A stretch of DNA of 64,000 nucleotides. It comes from Desulfovibrio cuneatus DSM 11391 (lineage in GTDB: Bacteria > Desulfobacterota > Desulfovibrionia > Desulfovibrionales > Desulfovibrionaceae). The DNA lies in NCBI RefSeq assembly GCF_000430005.1, contig NZ_AUCY01000004.1, positions 62,001 to 126,000 of the forward strand, in the 5' to 3' direction. The position numbers and the translations under genes were made by a program. Position 1 is the stretch's first letter; every line of letters begins with the position of its first letter. Below the pieces are notes generated by a model. That model ran no database searches. It saw only the letters and a program-made list of their open reading frames with translations, and was not told the DNA's origin. Shown here in pieces: positions 1 through 8,492 of the stretch.

Positions 1-731
1 TCTTGCAGGGTCATGGGCACGTCAGCAGGCCAAAATGAACGGATAAATTCTTCACTCAGCCCAGGGGCGCGGGTAATGGCAAAGCGCAAATGGGGCAAGC
101 GCTGCAATAGAATGCGGGCTGCCCCGCCAAATTCCGGCAACAGGGCGGAAACCTCTTTTTTGCGGCTGCCGGGCAGCAAGCCAATAAGTCCAGGCTGCGG
201 CGTTATGCGTGCCAAGGCGGCTTCATCCACCACATCCACCAGGGGGTTGCCCACATAATCCACTTCCATGCCAAACTTTTGGTAAAAGGGCACTTCAAAA
301 GGAAGAATGGAGATAACCCTACGTACATTTTCTTTAATAAATTGAGCACGGTTCTGGCGAGAAGCCCACACCTTGGGGCTTATGTAGTAGTATACCGGAA
401 TGCCCAATTTACGGGCCGCCTTGATGAGGGGAAAATGGAAGCTTGGGGCATCAATGACCACCACAGCCTGGGGCCGCAGCCGGGCAAGGGTGCGTTCCAT
501 TTCCCGGAGCATACAAAAAATACGGGGCAGGTGCCCCAGTACTTCCGTAAAGCCCATAACAGAAAGAGACTCCGTGCGGAACAACGCTTCCAGCCCGGCG
601 GCACGCATGGCAGCCCCCCCCATACCCTGGCACACAATACCGGGCTGGGCAGCACGCAATGCTTCCACCAAAAGGCCGCCGTGCAGGTCGCCGGAAGCTT
701 CCCCGGCGCTAATCCAAATTCGTTCCAGCAA
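1..731 (-). CDS. lpxB: Lipid-A-disaccharide synthase LpxB (partial, C-terminus outside window)
   Basis: LpxB joins UDP-2,3-diacylglucosamine to lipid X to form the lipid A disaccharide at the inner face of the cytoplasmic membrane. The minus-strand frame is open from a TTG at 731 to the window edge (about 243 codons). It begins MLERIWISAGEASGDLHGG, the family's N-terminal SAGEASGD signature, followed by GMGG, a GFTEVLGH segment, VVIDAPSFHFPL, YYISPKVWASR and LLPGSRKKEV, in the family's order. The TTG start is chosen because GGAG lies about 8 nt upstream; a TTG at 746 is an alternative. It is the third gene of the rfbB-rfbD-lpxB string, 91 bp after rfbD. The gene is cut only by the window edge and shows no damage. 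Confidence 0.93.
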   Translation of the reverse strand, partial: MLERIWISAGEASGDLHGGLLVEALRAAQPGIVCQGMGGAAMRAAGLEALFRTESLSVMGFTEVLGHLPRIFCMLREMERTLARLRPQAVVVIDAPSFHFPLIKAARKLGIPVYYYISPKVWASRQNRAQFIKENVRRVISILPFEVPFYQKFGMEVDYVGNPLVDVVDEAALARITPQPGLIGLLPGSRKKEVSALLPEFGGAARILLQRLPHLRFAITRAPGLSEEFIRSFWPADVPMTLQ

Positions 732-822
732 AATACCTACTCCCAATAATGTTCGGTTATCTTTTTGTTGCCGGGCTAGCTTCCCCTCCTTGCAATCCTG
801 CTCATGCGCACGGTTGCAAGGC

Positions 823-1695
823 CTATTCCGTTAAAAATTCCCGAAACACATAGTCGCGCAGGGCCTGGGGCCACGGGCGCGGAGTTACCCCGGTAAGCGC
901 GGTAAAGGCCGAAGTATTCAGCACCGAATAGGCCGGGCGTACCGCTTTTTGCGGATATGCGGAAGAAGGCACGGGCTGCACCGCGCAGGGAAGGCCCGCC
1001 AGTTGCACTGCCTCGTCTGCCAGTTCACACCAGCTTGCTTCCCCACTGTTCACCACATGAAATAACCCTTCCGCTTTTGCTTTCACCAGTTGCATGGAAT
1101 GGGTGGCAAGGTCTACTGTGTAGGTGGGGGAGCCAATCTGGTCATGCACCACCTTCAATTCTGCGTTGGTTTTGCACTTTTCAAGAATGGTACGAACAAA
1201 ATTGCCTTTGCCTGGGCCGAACAGCCACGCGGTACGCACCACACAGCAGCCTTTCAGCCCGGCCTGGAGTAATGCTTGTTCCCCGGCGAGTTTTGTTTTT
1301 CCATACACACTCAAAGGGCCTATTTCATCTTCCACCAAATAAGGAGTGCGTTTTTTTCCGTTGAAGGCAAAGTCTGTGCTGTAATGCACCAAATGGCAGG
1401 GGAAGCGGCGCAGCACCCGCGCAAGCAGGGCAGGCACCTGTACGTTGAGCAGGGAAGCTTCCTCCGGGCACTCTTCGGCCTTGTCCACCGCTGTGTACCC
1501 CACCGTATTGAACACGCAGCCAGGTTCCGTGCGCTCCACAAGGTTGGCCAGGGCCGTTTCCACCCCTTGGGCCGCAAAATCCACATCATGCCGGGTTGAA
1601 GCCGTTACCTCCCAGCCATTCTTGGCAAGCACTTCACACAAGGCCTGCCCCACAAGTCCGGTTTTTCCGCCAAGAACAAGAGCTGTGCGCTTCAT
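823..1695 (-). CDS. rfbD: dTDP-4-dehydrorhamnose reductase RfbD/RmlD
   Basis: RfbD catalyses the last step of dTDP-L-rhamnose synthesis, NAD(P)H reduction of dTDP-4-keto-L-rhamnose. The 290-residue protein starts MKRTALVLGGKTGLVGQ, a Rossmann glycine-rich loop, and carries the SDR catalytic pattern: YSTDFAFNG near residues 105-113 and Y-x3-K in SVYGKTK near 130, then RTAWLFGPGKGNF. A longer reading frame begins 69 bp upstream inside rfbB, but the ATG at 1695 sits in a TAATG overlap with the rfbB stop, which indicates translational coupling. Only the dehydratase and reductase of the four-step rhamnose pathway are in view; rfbA and rfbC must lie elsewhere. Confidence 0.92.
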   Translation of the reverse strand: MKRTALVLGGKTGLVGQALCEVLAKNGWEVTASTRHDVDFAAQGVETALANLVERTEPGCVFNTVGYTAVDKAEECPEEASLLNVQVPALLARVLRRFPCHLVHYSTDFAFNGKKRTPYLVEDEIGPLSVYGKTKLAGEQALLQAGLKGCCVVRTAWLFGPGKGNFVRTILEKCKTNAELKVVHDQIGSPTYTVDLATHSMQLVKAKAEGLFHVVNSGEASWCELADEAVQLAGLPCAVQPVPSSAYPQKAVRPAYSVLNTSAFTALTGVTPRPWPQALRDYVFREFLTE

Positions 1696-2714
1696 TATTG
1701 CCTGCCCCCATACCACAGTTTGGCAAACTCGCGGTAAGCCCCGCTTGTTACATCCCCCACCCATTGCTGGTTGTTGGCGTACCAGTTCAACGTTTGTTCC
1801 AGCCCCTTCTCAAACGTCCAGGCCGGAACAAAGCCCAATTCTTTTTGGGCCAGGGAAAAGTCCATGGCATAGCGTTTGTCGTGCCCAGGGCGGTCTGTTA
1901 CATGGCGAATAAGGCTGTGCGGCTTGTTGCAGTAATCCAAAATGCTGGTGACCACCTGCATGTTGGTGCGCTCTGCGTCGCCCCCCAGGTTATACACCTT
2001 GCCGGGGGTGCCGCGGGTAAGGGCCAGCCACACGCCGTTGCAGTGGTCTTCCACGTGAATCCAGTCACGCACGTTGGTGCCGTCGCCATACACGGGCAAG
2101 GCTTCTGCATTGCGGGCCTTGATATACATAAGGGGAATGAGTTTTTCTGGAAACTGGTATGGCCCGTAGTTGTTGGAGCAACGGGTTATGACCACGGGGT
2201 AGCCATATGTTTCATACCAGGCCCGGCAAAAAAGATCTGCCGAGGCCTTGGAAGCGGAATACGGGCTGTTGGGGGCAATGGGAGTACTTTCCGTAAATTT
2301 GCCTGTGGGGCCGAGGGTGCCATACACTTCATCGGTGGAAACATGCAAAAACTTGGCAACATCAAACGCTTTTGCAAGGGTAAGTAGCGTTTGAGTGCCT
2401 GTAATGTTTGTGCGCAAGAAGGGGGTGGGGTCGTGAATGGAACGGTCCACATGTGATTCAGCTGCGAAATTGACAATGGCATCAAAGGAATATTGCTTGA
2501 AAAGAGCCTGCATGGCGTCTTTGTCAGCAATGTCTGCCTGCACAAAGGCATACGCCCCAGCATATTTTTCTGCCACGTCACGCACGCTGGCAGGGTTGCC
2601 AGCGTAGGTAAGCAGGTCTACGTTCACCACGAATACATCAGGCATGGCCTTGTATAAAAAACGTATAAAGTTGCTGGCAATAAAGCCACAGCCACCAGTA
2701 ACGAGAATTCGCAT
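1695..2714 (-). CDS. rfbB: dTDP-glucose 4,6-dehydratase RfbB/RmlB
   Basis: RfbB converts dTDP-glucose to dTDP-4-keto-6-deoxyglucose with tightly bound NAD, feeding rhamnose for surface polysaccharide. The 339-residue length is typical. Visible motifs are MRILVTGGCGFIASNF (NAD-binding GxxGxxG), AAESHVDRSI, STDEVYG with the catalytic Asp-Glu pair, and YSASKA, the SDR Tyr-x3-Lys. It heads the minus-strand rfbB-rfbD-lpxB string; the 200 bp upstream separates it from the divergent EndoQ-like gene and should contain both promoters. No unusual residues were seen. Confidence 0.95.
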   Translation of the reverse strand: MRILVTGGCGFIASNFIRFLYKAMPDVFVVNVDLLTYAGNPASVRDVAEKYAGAYAFVQADIADKDAMQALFKQYSFDAIVNFAAESHVDRSIHDPTPFLRTNITGTQTLLTLAKAFDVAKFLHVSTDEVYGTLGPTGKFTESTPIAPNSPYSASKASADLFCRAWYETYGYPVVITRCSNNYGPYQFPEKLIPLMYIKARNAEALPVYGDGTNVRDWIHVEDHCNGVWLALTRGTPGKVYNLGGDAERTNMQVVTSILDYCNKPHSLIRHVTDRPGHDKRYAMDFSLAQKELGFVPAWTFEKGLEQTLNWYANNQQWVGDVTSGAYREFAKLWYGGRQ

Positions 2715-2914
2715 GTGTACTCCTTAGTATAAAAACATCAGCACCCTTATACCGTTGAAAAAAGACACGGTCAATTGCAGCGTTGCAACTTCCGTCTTGC
2801 CCTCCCGCCATATGCACGGTAAGAAATAGCAGGGCATTGCCTGCCTTATCGGCTGACAGGGCAAAAACACTACTACTAAAAACTCATCAGGCGCTCCTAC
2901 CGCACAATTCCCAC

Positions 2915-4258
2915 ATGAACACACCACTTTTCCGTGCTGATTTGCACATCCATTCCCGCTATTCTCGCGCCACCAGCACCCGCCTTACACCGCGCAACCT
3001 TGCAGCCTGGGCAGCGGTAAAAGGGCTGCACGTGGTGGGCACTGGCGACATAACCCATGCCCGCTGGCGCGACTCACTACGCGAAACCCTGGAATGGGAC
3101 GAAGCCAGCGGCCTGTACCGCTTGCGCAACCCACGGGGTTTTCTTGACGAATTGCCGGAATTTGCTCACCTGGAACGTAGCGTTCCTCCCCCACTCTTCA
3201 TGTTGCAGGGGGAAATAAGCTCCATTTACAAACGCGGCGGTAAGGTGCGCCGGGTACACAACCTCGTATATTTCCCCACTCTGGAAGCGGCAGAAGCCTT
3301 TGCCACCCGCCTTGGCGGCATTGGCAACCTGGAATCAGACGGCAGGCCCATTGTGGGGCTGGATTCCCATGACCTTTTGGAAATGGTGCTGGAAACTGCC
3401 CCCGGTGCCTTTGTAGTGCCAGCACACATTTGGACACCGTGGTATTCTCTGTTTGGTTCCAAGTCTGGCTTTGACAGTATGCAAGAGTGTTTTGGCGACC
3501 TGACCCATGAAATTTTTGCCCTGGAAACGGGCCTTTCTTCCGACCCGGACATGAACCGCATGTGGAGCGCCCTGGACGCCTACCGCCTGGTTTCCAATTC
3601 AGACGCCCATTCCGGGGAAAACCTGGGGCGCGAGGCCACCCTGTTTTCCGGCACCCCCAGTTACCTGGGTATTTATAACTCCCTGAAATACCCGGAAACG
3701 GCTGGAGAAGGCTGTAGCTTCCTGGGAACGCTAGAATTTTTCCCTGAAGAAGGCAAATACCACTTAGATGGCCACCGGGCCTGCAACGTGGTGTTGGAGC
3801 CGGAGGAAAGCCGTAAGCGTGGAGGTATTTGCCCGGTGTGCGGCAAGCCACTTACCCTTGGGGTGCTGTACCGCGTGCAGGAACTGGCCGACAGGCCCGC
3901 CCCCATACACCAGCCAGGCAACACCTTTGCCTCTCTTGTGCCCCTGCCGGAACTGCTGGGGGAAATTTTGGGAGTAGGGGCAAAAAGCAAAAAAGTGGGG
4001 GCCTTGTATGCCAAGGCCTTGCACAAATTTGGTTCTGAACTGGACATTTTACAAACTATCCCCACAAGCGAACTGGAAAAATTCCACCCTGCCCTGGGGG
4101 AAAGCCTGCACCGCATGCGTAGCGGGCAAGTAACCCGCAAGGGCGGCTATGATGGGGAATACGGCGTGGTGCGTGTGTTTTCCCCGCAAGAACAACAATC
4201 CATCCGCCACGGTTCCCTGTTTGCCAGTGCCCGTCCCTTGTTTCCGCACCAGGAATGA
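2915..4258 (+). CDS. PHP-domain nuclease of the endonuclease Q (EndoQ) family
   Basis: EndoQ enzymes nick DNA 5' of deaminated bases (hypoxanthine, uracil) and abasic sites; the family was characterised in Thermococcales and some Bacillus. The 447-residue protein has PHP metal motifs in order: DLHIHSRYSR near residue 7, GTGDITH near 40, GLDSHD near 149 and NSDAHSGENLGR near 228. A zinc-knuckle-like segment contains CPVCG near residue 305 with a further Cys near 289, and the C-terminal part resembles the helix-hairpin-helix end of the family. The ATG at 2915 is preferred over an upstream in-frame start at 2783 because the PHP domain begins immediately after it. The gene stands alone, divergent from rfbB. 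Assignment is by motif order, not by alignment. Confidence 0.8.
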   Translation: MNTPLFRADLHIHSRYSRATSTRLTPRNLAAWAAVKGLHVVGTGDITHARWRDSLRETLEWDEASGLYRLRNPRGFLDELPEFAHLERSVPPPLFMLQGEISSIYKRGGKVRRVHNLVYFPTLEAAEAFATRLGGIGNLESDGRPIVGLDSHDLLEMVLETAPGAFVVPAHIWTPWYSLFGSKSGFDSMQECFGDLTHEIFALETGLSSDPDMNRMWSALDAYRLVSNSDAHSGENLGREATLFSGTPSYLGIYNSLKYPETAGEGCSFLGTLEFFPEEGKYHLDGHRACNVVLEPEESRKRGGICPVCGKPLTLGVLYRVQELADRPAPIHQPGNTFASLVPLPELLGEILGVGAKSKKVGALYAKALHKFGSELDILQTIPTSELEKFHPALGESLHRMRSGQVTRKGGYDGEYGVVRVFSPQEQQSIRHGSLFASARPLFPHQE

Positions 4259-4424
4259 TGTATTCTCTAATACGTTCAATTTCTCCACAAAATCCAACTA
4301 CATGCGGCGAACACACTGCCTACTTCACAAACGCTCAACCATAACGGCCCATTAGGTTCCTGGCACGCTCAAACGTTATTTCACGCTTCTCGCCATGGGC
4401 TTTTCCGTGCCGCAACACATTCCT

Positions 4425-5213
4425 ATGACTACCCAAAATACTGCCATACTGCTTGCCGCCTTTGGGGCCACAACCGCCCTTGGCAGTTCTGCCATACATA
4501 CATTTGAAGACGAAGTGCGCCGGGCCTTTCCTCAGGTAACGGTGCGTTGGGCTTATACTTCGCCCCTTGCCCTCAGGCGCCTTGCCAGTAGGAATATTGA
4601 GGTTGATTCCGTGGCAAAAGCCCTTACCCGCCTGCACCTTGATAACTTCACTCAGGTTGCCGTGCAGTCGCTGAACATTATTCCTGGCAAGGAATATGAA
4701 ACGCTGCAAAAGCAATGCATGAACATTGCCAGGGAAACCGGCCTGCGCCTTTCCCTTGGCGCACCGCTTTTGGCCACTGAAGCAGACGTAGAACGAGCCG
4801 CAGATGTTCTGCTGCAACATTTACCCCTTGAACGCCAGCCGGATGATTTGGTGCTGTGTATGGGCCACGGCACAGCCCACAGCGCGGCAGCCAGCTATTC
4901 CGCCCTGGCCGATGCCTTGCAAAAACGTGACCCACGTGTCTTCATTGGCACACTTGATGGCGAACGCTGCATTGAGTTCATGCTGCCAAAGCTGCACGCA
5001 ACAGGGAGTAAAACGGTATGGCTGTTGCCGTTACTTTCCGTTATTGGCAAACACGCGCAGCATGATATGGCAGGGGAAGAACCCGGCTCCTGGCGGTATA
5101 TTTTAGAGCAGGAAGGCTTTACCTGCCACCCGGTGCTACGCGGCACGGCCGAATACAGCGGGTTTGCTCACATGTGGCTGGAGCACCTGGCAAAGGCCAT
5201 GGCGGCGCTATAG
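4425..5213 (+). CDS. cbiK: Sirohydrochlorin cobaltochelatase CbiK
   Basis: CbiK inserts Co2+ into sirohydrochlorin, the committing step of anaerobic cobalamin synthesis; Desulfovibrio enzymes can also insert iron for sirohaem. The 262-residue protein contains AILLAAFGATT at the N-terminus, QSLNIIPGKEYE near residue 86, CMGHGTAHSA near 145 (expected catalytic His) and LPLLSVIGKHAQHDMAGEE near 205 with further His residues, which fits the class II chelatase layout. There is no signal peptide, so it looks like a cytoplasmic form. The start at 4425 (MTTQNTA) was chosen because the chelatase fold begins right after it; 4395 is possible and neither has a strong ribosome site. A factor-independent terminator follows. 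The nearby cobalamin riboswitch controls nrdD, not this gene. Confidence 0.85.
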   Translation: MTTQNTAILLAAFGATTALGSSAIHTFEDEVRRAFPQVTVRWAYTSPLALRRLASRNIEVDSVAKALTRLHLDNFTQVAVQSLNIIPGKEYETLQKQCMNIARETGLRLSLGAPLLATEADVERAADVLLQHLPLERQPDDLVLCMGHGTAHSAAASYSALADALQKRDPRVFIGTLDGERCIEFMLPKLHATGSKTVWLLPLLSVIGKHAQHDMAGEEPGSWRYILEQEGFTCHPVLRGTAEYSGFAHMWLEHLAKAMAAL

Positions 5214-5227
5214 CAATACACATACGC

Positions 5228-5268
5228 AAAAAAAGGCGGGTAGGAAAATTCCTTACCCGCCTTTTTAT
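5228..5268 (+). terminator. Intrinsic terminator after cbiK
   Basis: An A-run, GGCGGGTA, a short loop, TACCCGCC and a T-run form a GC-rich 8 bp stem extended by A:T pairs. It lies 15 bp after the cbiK stop and, with T on one side and A on the other, could work in both directions. Confidence 0.85.
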
Positions 5269-5434
5269 AGGAAGCAATTCAAACACAACCAGCATTTCTT
5301 TGCACGAAGTATCGGCTGATTCCCTACAATAATAAGGGGAAAAGTCTGTACAGCCTGTAAAGCAAAGCGCCATAAAAAGAGCTCATACCAAGCGACATTA
5401 CACAACAACGCCCGCCTTCCCAAAACAAAAAAAG

Positions 5435-5644
5435 CTACGCTTCGTCGTCGTCGTTCTTTTTTGTGCCTGTTTTGGCATTTTTTTGCGGGGTAATGTCAAT
5501 TTCGTCGGGTTCAGTTGTGGCTTTTTTAAAGTTCTTGATGGCACGTCCCACGCTGCTGCCAATTTCCGGCAGTTTTTTGGAGCCGAACAACACCAGCACC
5601 ACCACAAGAATAAGAAGTATTTCAGACATGCTGGGCATTCCCAT
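5435..5644 (-). CDS. tatA: Twin-arginine translocase subunit TatA/E
   Basis: TatA forms the size-adapting part of the Tat pore that exports folded cofactor-bearing proteins. The 69-residue protein has the standard layout: a short periplasmic N-terminus (MGMPSMSE), one membrane helix ([19 protein letters not shown]), an amphipathic helix ([15 protein letters not shown]) and a charged tail ending in acidic residues. The conserved FG at the hinge and the LPE are present. A much longer frame is open upstream, but the ATG at 5644 has GGAGGT 7 bases before it and matches the family start. It is monocistronic here; tatB-tatC lie about 54 kb away, so the system is split over two loci. Confidence 0.93.
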   Translation of the reverse strand: MGMPSMSEILLILVVVLVLFGSKKLPEIGSSVGRAIKNFKKATTEPDEIDITPQKNAKTGTKKNDDDEA

Positions 5645-5969
5645 AACCAACCTCCAAAGCATTCGGGGCGCAATATTTACTGCGCTTCCCAGGTGAGTGC
5701 AACAACAGCGTGTGTGTGTAGTATTTTTACCACACCACACATACACGGTGTGCTTGTCATACCTGTGCAGGCGGCATTGGTCAAGATGCCTGAACACCTC
5801 TTGCACCCCTTGTGAAAAAAAGTTTTTAGACTTGGCAGCGGCTTGCAGGAAGAGTAAAAACAAGGTAGCATATTTTGTAGCTATCTTTTCCGCTATTTCC
5901 ATAGGTTACGGCACACACTGCTGGCATGCCCGCCAGCTTAACGCACACAAGACGATAAGGAAAACGGGT
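5645..5969. other. Intergenic region between divergent tatA and the FAD-rhodanese gene
   Basis: About 325 bases without a convincing gene. Both flanking genes are transcribed outward, so their promoters should lie here. A partly palindromic patch with CACACATACACGGTGTG near 5735-5752 could be an operator, but nothing specific is recognised. The open frames crossing this stretch are upstream extensions of the two flanking genes. Confidence 0.5.
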
Positions 5970-7664
5970 ATGAAAAGAATAGTTGTTATAGCCTCCAGCA
6001 ACGCTGGAATAGAATGTGCCCTGGGCATTAAAAGCCGCCTGCCTGCCGATGAAATTAACCTGATACTTCCTGCCGGGCTTTCCTCTTTCCCCGACCCGGT
6101 AGGCCCTGCAAGCCAGCGCGCTGCTGCCTGCCTGCCCAACATAAACCAGCTTGCTGGCAGAGATATTGGCATTATTGAAGCACACGAACTTATGCCCGAC
6201 CTTGCCAAAAACGAGGTAGTGGTTTCTTCTACCCGCGGGGTACTGCCCGTGCGCTTTCACCACCTAGTGGTGGAAACACAGGTCACAGCCCGTGTACCCC
6301 GTGCCATTGGGGCCATGGCAAACGTTTTTGCCTGGCCGCAGGAAGGGTTTGCAGCAAGCCCCCATGCTGTGGACAATGCCCTGTTTACCGCAGCTTCCCA
6401 CAACACACCTGCCCTGGTGGTAGGCGCTGGCATGGCAGCCCTGGATGCCGTGCTTGGTGCCCATGAAGCCGGATGCGAAGTTGTGTGGCTATTCCCCGGT
6501 GCCTCGGCTGAACCATGCATTGCTTCCCACCTGCTGCGGTACACCCTGAAGGAACTGGGCAGCGCCGTGCGCTTTGTGCATTTGCCGGAAGCAGGCATTG
6601 AAGACTTTGCATTTGCCCTTTCACCTGATGGCTCGTTGCTTGAAGCTGTGGTGACCCCGGATGGCACCCCACACCCTGCCGGGGTATGCCTGTGGACAGC
6701 CCCCATGCTTACACGCCACCCATTATTGCGTGAAGAAGGCTTCAGCCTGGATGCCTATGGCCGAATTGAAGTGGACCCTGCCCTTGCCACGCAGGTTTCC
6801 GTAATTGGCAGCGGGGCAGCCATGCCCAGCTTTTTAGCCGCCGGGGGCACCCTGCCCTTGCCCGTGGCCACGGGCGGGCCGGAAAGCGCCCTTGCCACGG
6901 CGCATGCCTGTGCCTGGGCTGTAGCAGAAGATAAAGTGCCTGCCATTGACCTGCTGGGGATGCAACGTGCTGCCAACAGCAAATACTGTGTACTACGGGC
7001 CGGTTTTGGCACCCGCGAAGCGGAAAAACAGAATTTGGAAACTGAACAGGCTGTACAATGCCTTTCCATTGCCCTGGAGGGGGAAGCGGAAACCGCCAAT
7101 ACCGTGGTGGGTCAGGTGGCCTTACGCATTGTGTGCCACAGCCCCACCCACACCATTATTGGGGTGCAGGTGCTTGGCATTAATGCCCCTGAGGTGATTA
7201 GCACAGCCGTGTTTGACCTAGCCATTGCTGCCATGCGGGCAGCCACTCCCCTGGCCCAACTGGCCCGGGAAGAGTATGCGGGCCAAGCCGCTGACTTGCT
7301 GGCCAAAACCGCCACTATTGCCCTGCGTAAAATGGCAGGCGGCGTGTTTGGCATTAGCCCGGCAGAGCTTTTAGCTTCACGCCAGGCCGGGGCAGAGTTT
7401 TTTACCCTGGACCTGCGCCACCAGGACGAATGGGAAAGAGCCCACCTGGAAGGGGCATACAACATTCCATTTTTACAGCTCAAAAAACGGCTGCAAGATG
7501 AAGTACCCCGCTTTACCCCGCTGGTGCTGGTTTCAGACACCAGTGAAGCGGCCTATGCCGCAGCTTCCCGCCTGAGCGCCCTGGGTGCTGTGGATTTATA
7601 TGTGCTGGACGGGGGCATGCGCCTGTGGCCCTACCCCACGGTAACCAAAGGCGATGACGAGTAA
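5970..7664 (+). CDS. FAD/NAD-dependent oxidoreductase fused to a rhodanese-like domain, cysteine-less
   Basis: The 564-residue protein resembles the CoA-disulfide reductase / NADH oxidase-rhodanese fusion family. An N-terminal FAD-like Rossmann segment (RIVVIASSNAGIECA) is followed by an NAD-binding loop (LVVGAGMAALDAVLGAH near residue 150), a second FAD segment (VSVIGSGAAMPSF near 275), a dimerisation-like region, and a C-terminal rhodanese fold (FFTLDLRHQDEWERAHLEG near 480). The first loop lacks the usual GGxAAG. The position where relatives carry the redox Cys (a CG or CGLP segment) reads LSSFPDPVGPA, and the rhodanese loop reads VSDTSEAAY with no Cys. FAD and NAD binding look plausible, but disulfide or sulfur-transfer chemistry does not. 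The start at 5970 matches the domain start and follows AAGG at 5957. It ends at a bidirectional terminator. True function is unknown. Confidence 0.75.
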   Translation: MKRIVVIASSNAGIECALGIKSRLPADEINLILPAGLSSFPDPVGPASQRAAACLPNINQLAGRDIGIIEAHELMPDLAKNEVVVSSTRGVLPVRFHHLVVETQVTARVPRAIGAMANVFAWPQEGFAASPHAVDNALFTAASHNTPALVVGAGMAALDAVLGAHEAGCEVVWLFPGASAEPCIASHLLRYTLKELGSAVRFVHLPEAGIEDFAFALSPDGSLLEAVVTPDGTPHPAGVCLWTAPMLTRHPLLREEGFSLDAYGRIEVDPALATQVSVIGSGAAMPSFLAAGGTLPLPVATGGPESALATAHACAWAVAEDKVPAIDLLGMQRAANSKYCVLRAGFGTREAEKQNLETEQAVQCLSIALEGEAETANTVVGQVALRIVCHSPTHTIIGVQVLGINAPEVISTAVFDLAIAAMRAATPLAQLAREEYAGQAADLLAKTATIALRKMAGGVFGISPAELLASRQAGAEFFTLDLRHQDEWERAHLEGAYNIPFLQLKKRLQDEVPRFTPLVLVSDTSEAAYAAASRLSALGAVDLYVLDGGMRLWPYPTVTKGDDE

Positions 7665-7678
7665 CCTATTGAAACGAG

Positions 7679-7708
7679 AAAGGGGAGGCTTGGCCTCCCC
7701 TTTTTTTA
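7679..7708. terminator. Bidirectional intrinsic terminator
   Basis: AAAGGGGAGGC, a TT loop and GGCCTCCCCTTT followed by T's form a strong GC stem with A and T flanks. It lies between convergent genes ending at 7664 (+) and 7728 (-) and can serve both. Confidence 0.9.
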
Positions 7709-7727
7709 TGCAAACAACGGCATCAGC

Positions 7728-8201
7728 TTATTGCAGAGCCAGTTTATCGTTCTTGAATTTAATGGTTTTCAACGTGCTTGCAGCAGCATCCAGGTCGCCG
7801 CTTACCACCACTGTGGCCATGATTTTGCCTGTGGGGTCTGCCAGCAGCAGCATCTTCAAGGCAACCGGGCCTTGTGCTCCATGCAATTCTGCATAGTGTG
7901 CATCGGCTTTCACGATTTTCATATTCATGGCAACGCCTGCGGCCTCCATGTTCTTAACCGTGCCTTCTGCAAGGGTTTTGGCGTCTTCCCCATTGGTTGG
8001 GGCATAGGTAATATTAATGGCGCTTTGCTTGGCAGGGTTATTTACAATAACCATGATAGCACCCTGGTTTTGAATTGGATCGCTCACCATTTGCCACCCT
8101 TCACCAAGGTCAATGGAAAACTCGCCAAAATCTTTGGGGGCAGCCAGAGCAGCCGTGGAAAACAAACAAAAGGCCAAGGTCAGAAGAATCTTTTTATACA
8201 T
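7728..8201 (-). CDS. Small periplasmic protein of unknown function
   Basis: A 157-residue protein with a clear Sec signal peptide (MYKKILLTLAFCLFSTAALAA, cleavage expected near residue 21). The mature part is alternating beta and alpha with no cysteines and resembles small exported lipoprotein-like domains that follow a GEGWQ segment. I do not recognise a named family. The start at 8201 is supported by GAGGGA 7 bases upstream; a longer frame reaching 8381 is not needed. It is single, convergent with the FAD-rhodanese gene and shares its terminator. Upstream (8202-8492) is AT-rich DNA that should contain its promoter. Confidence 0.75.
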   Translation of the reverse strand: MYKKILLTLAFCLFSTAALAAPKDFGEFSIDLGEGWQMVSDPIQNQGAIMVIVNNPAKQSAINITYAPTNGEDAKTLAEGTVKNMEAAGVAMNMKIVKADAHYAELHGAQGPVALKMLLLADPTGKIMATVVVSGDLDAAASTLKTIKFKNDKLALQ

Positions 8202-8492
8202 GAAATATTCCCTCAAAAAAGCCGCATTGTGTATAACAATTACCAAACCGGTGCCACAAGTGTATTCCCTAATGCCAATCATCGGGCATCTCATAGCATA
8301 CGAGTCTGAATTTACCACAAAGGTATGCCTTGGACGGCCTTGTAAGTCAACATAAAAAATAACAAACAAAAACAATAACATGCGTCACTTTTTTTGCGAG
8401 GTACATGTAAACATATTCATAGAATACAGAAAAAAGGATTCCACGGGACTGGACAAAAAGAACTCAATCATAAATTCAATAAAAACAGAACC

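Noticed and set aside
13-834. Plus-strand frames of up to 156 codons at the window start.
   Set aside because: They are antisense to lpxB, whose minus-strand reading has all the family motifs.
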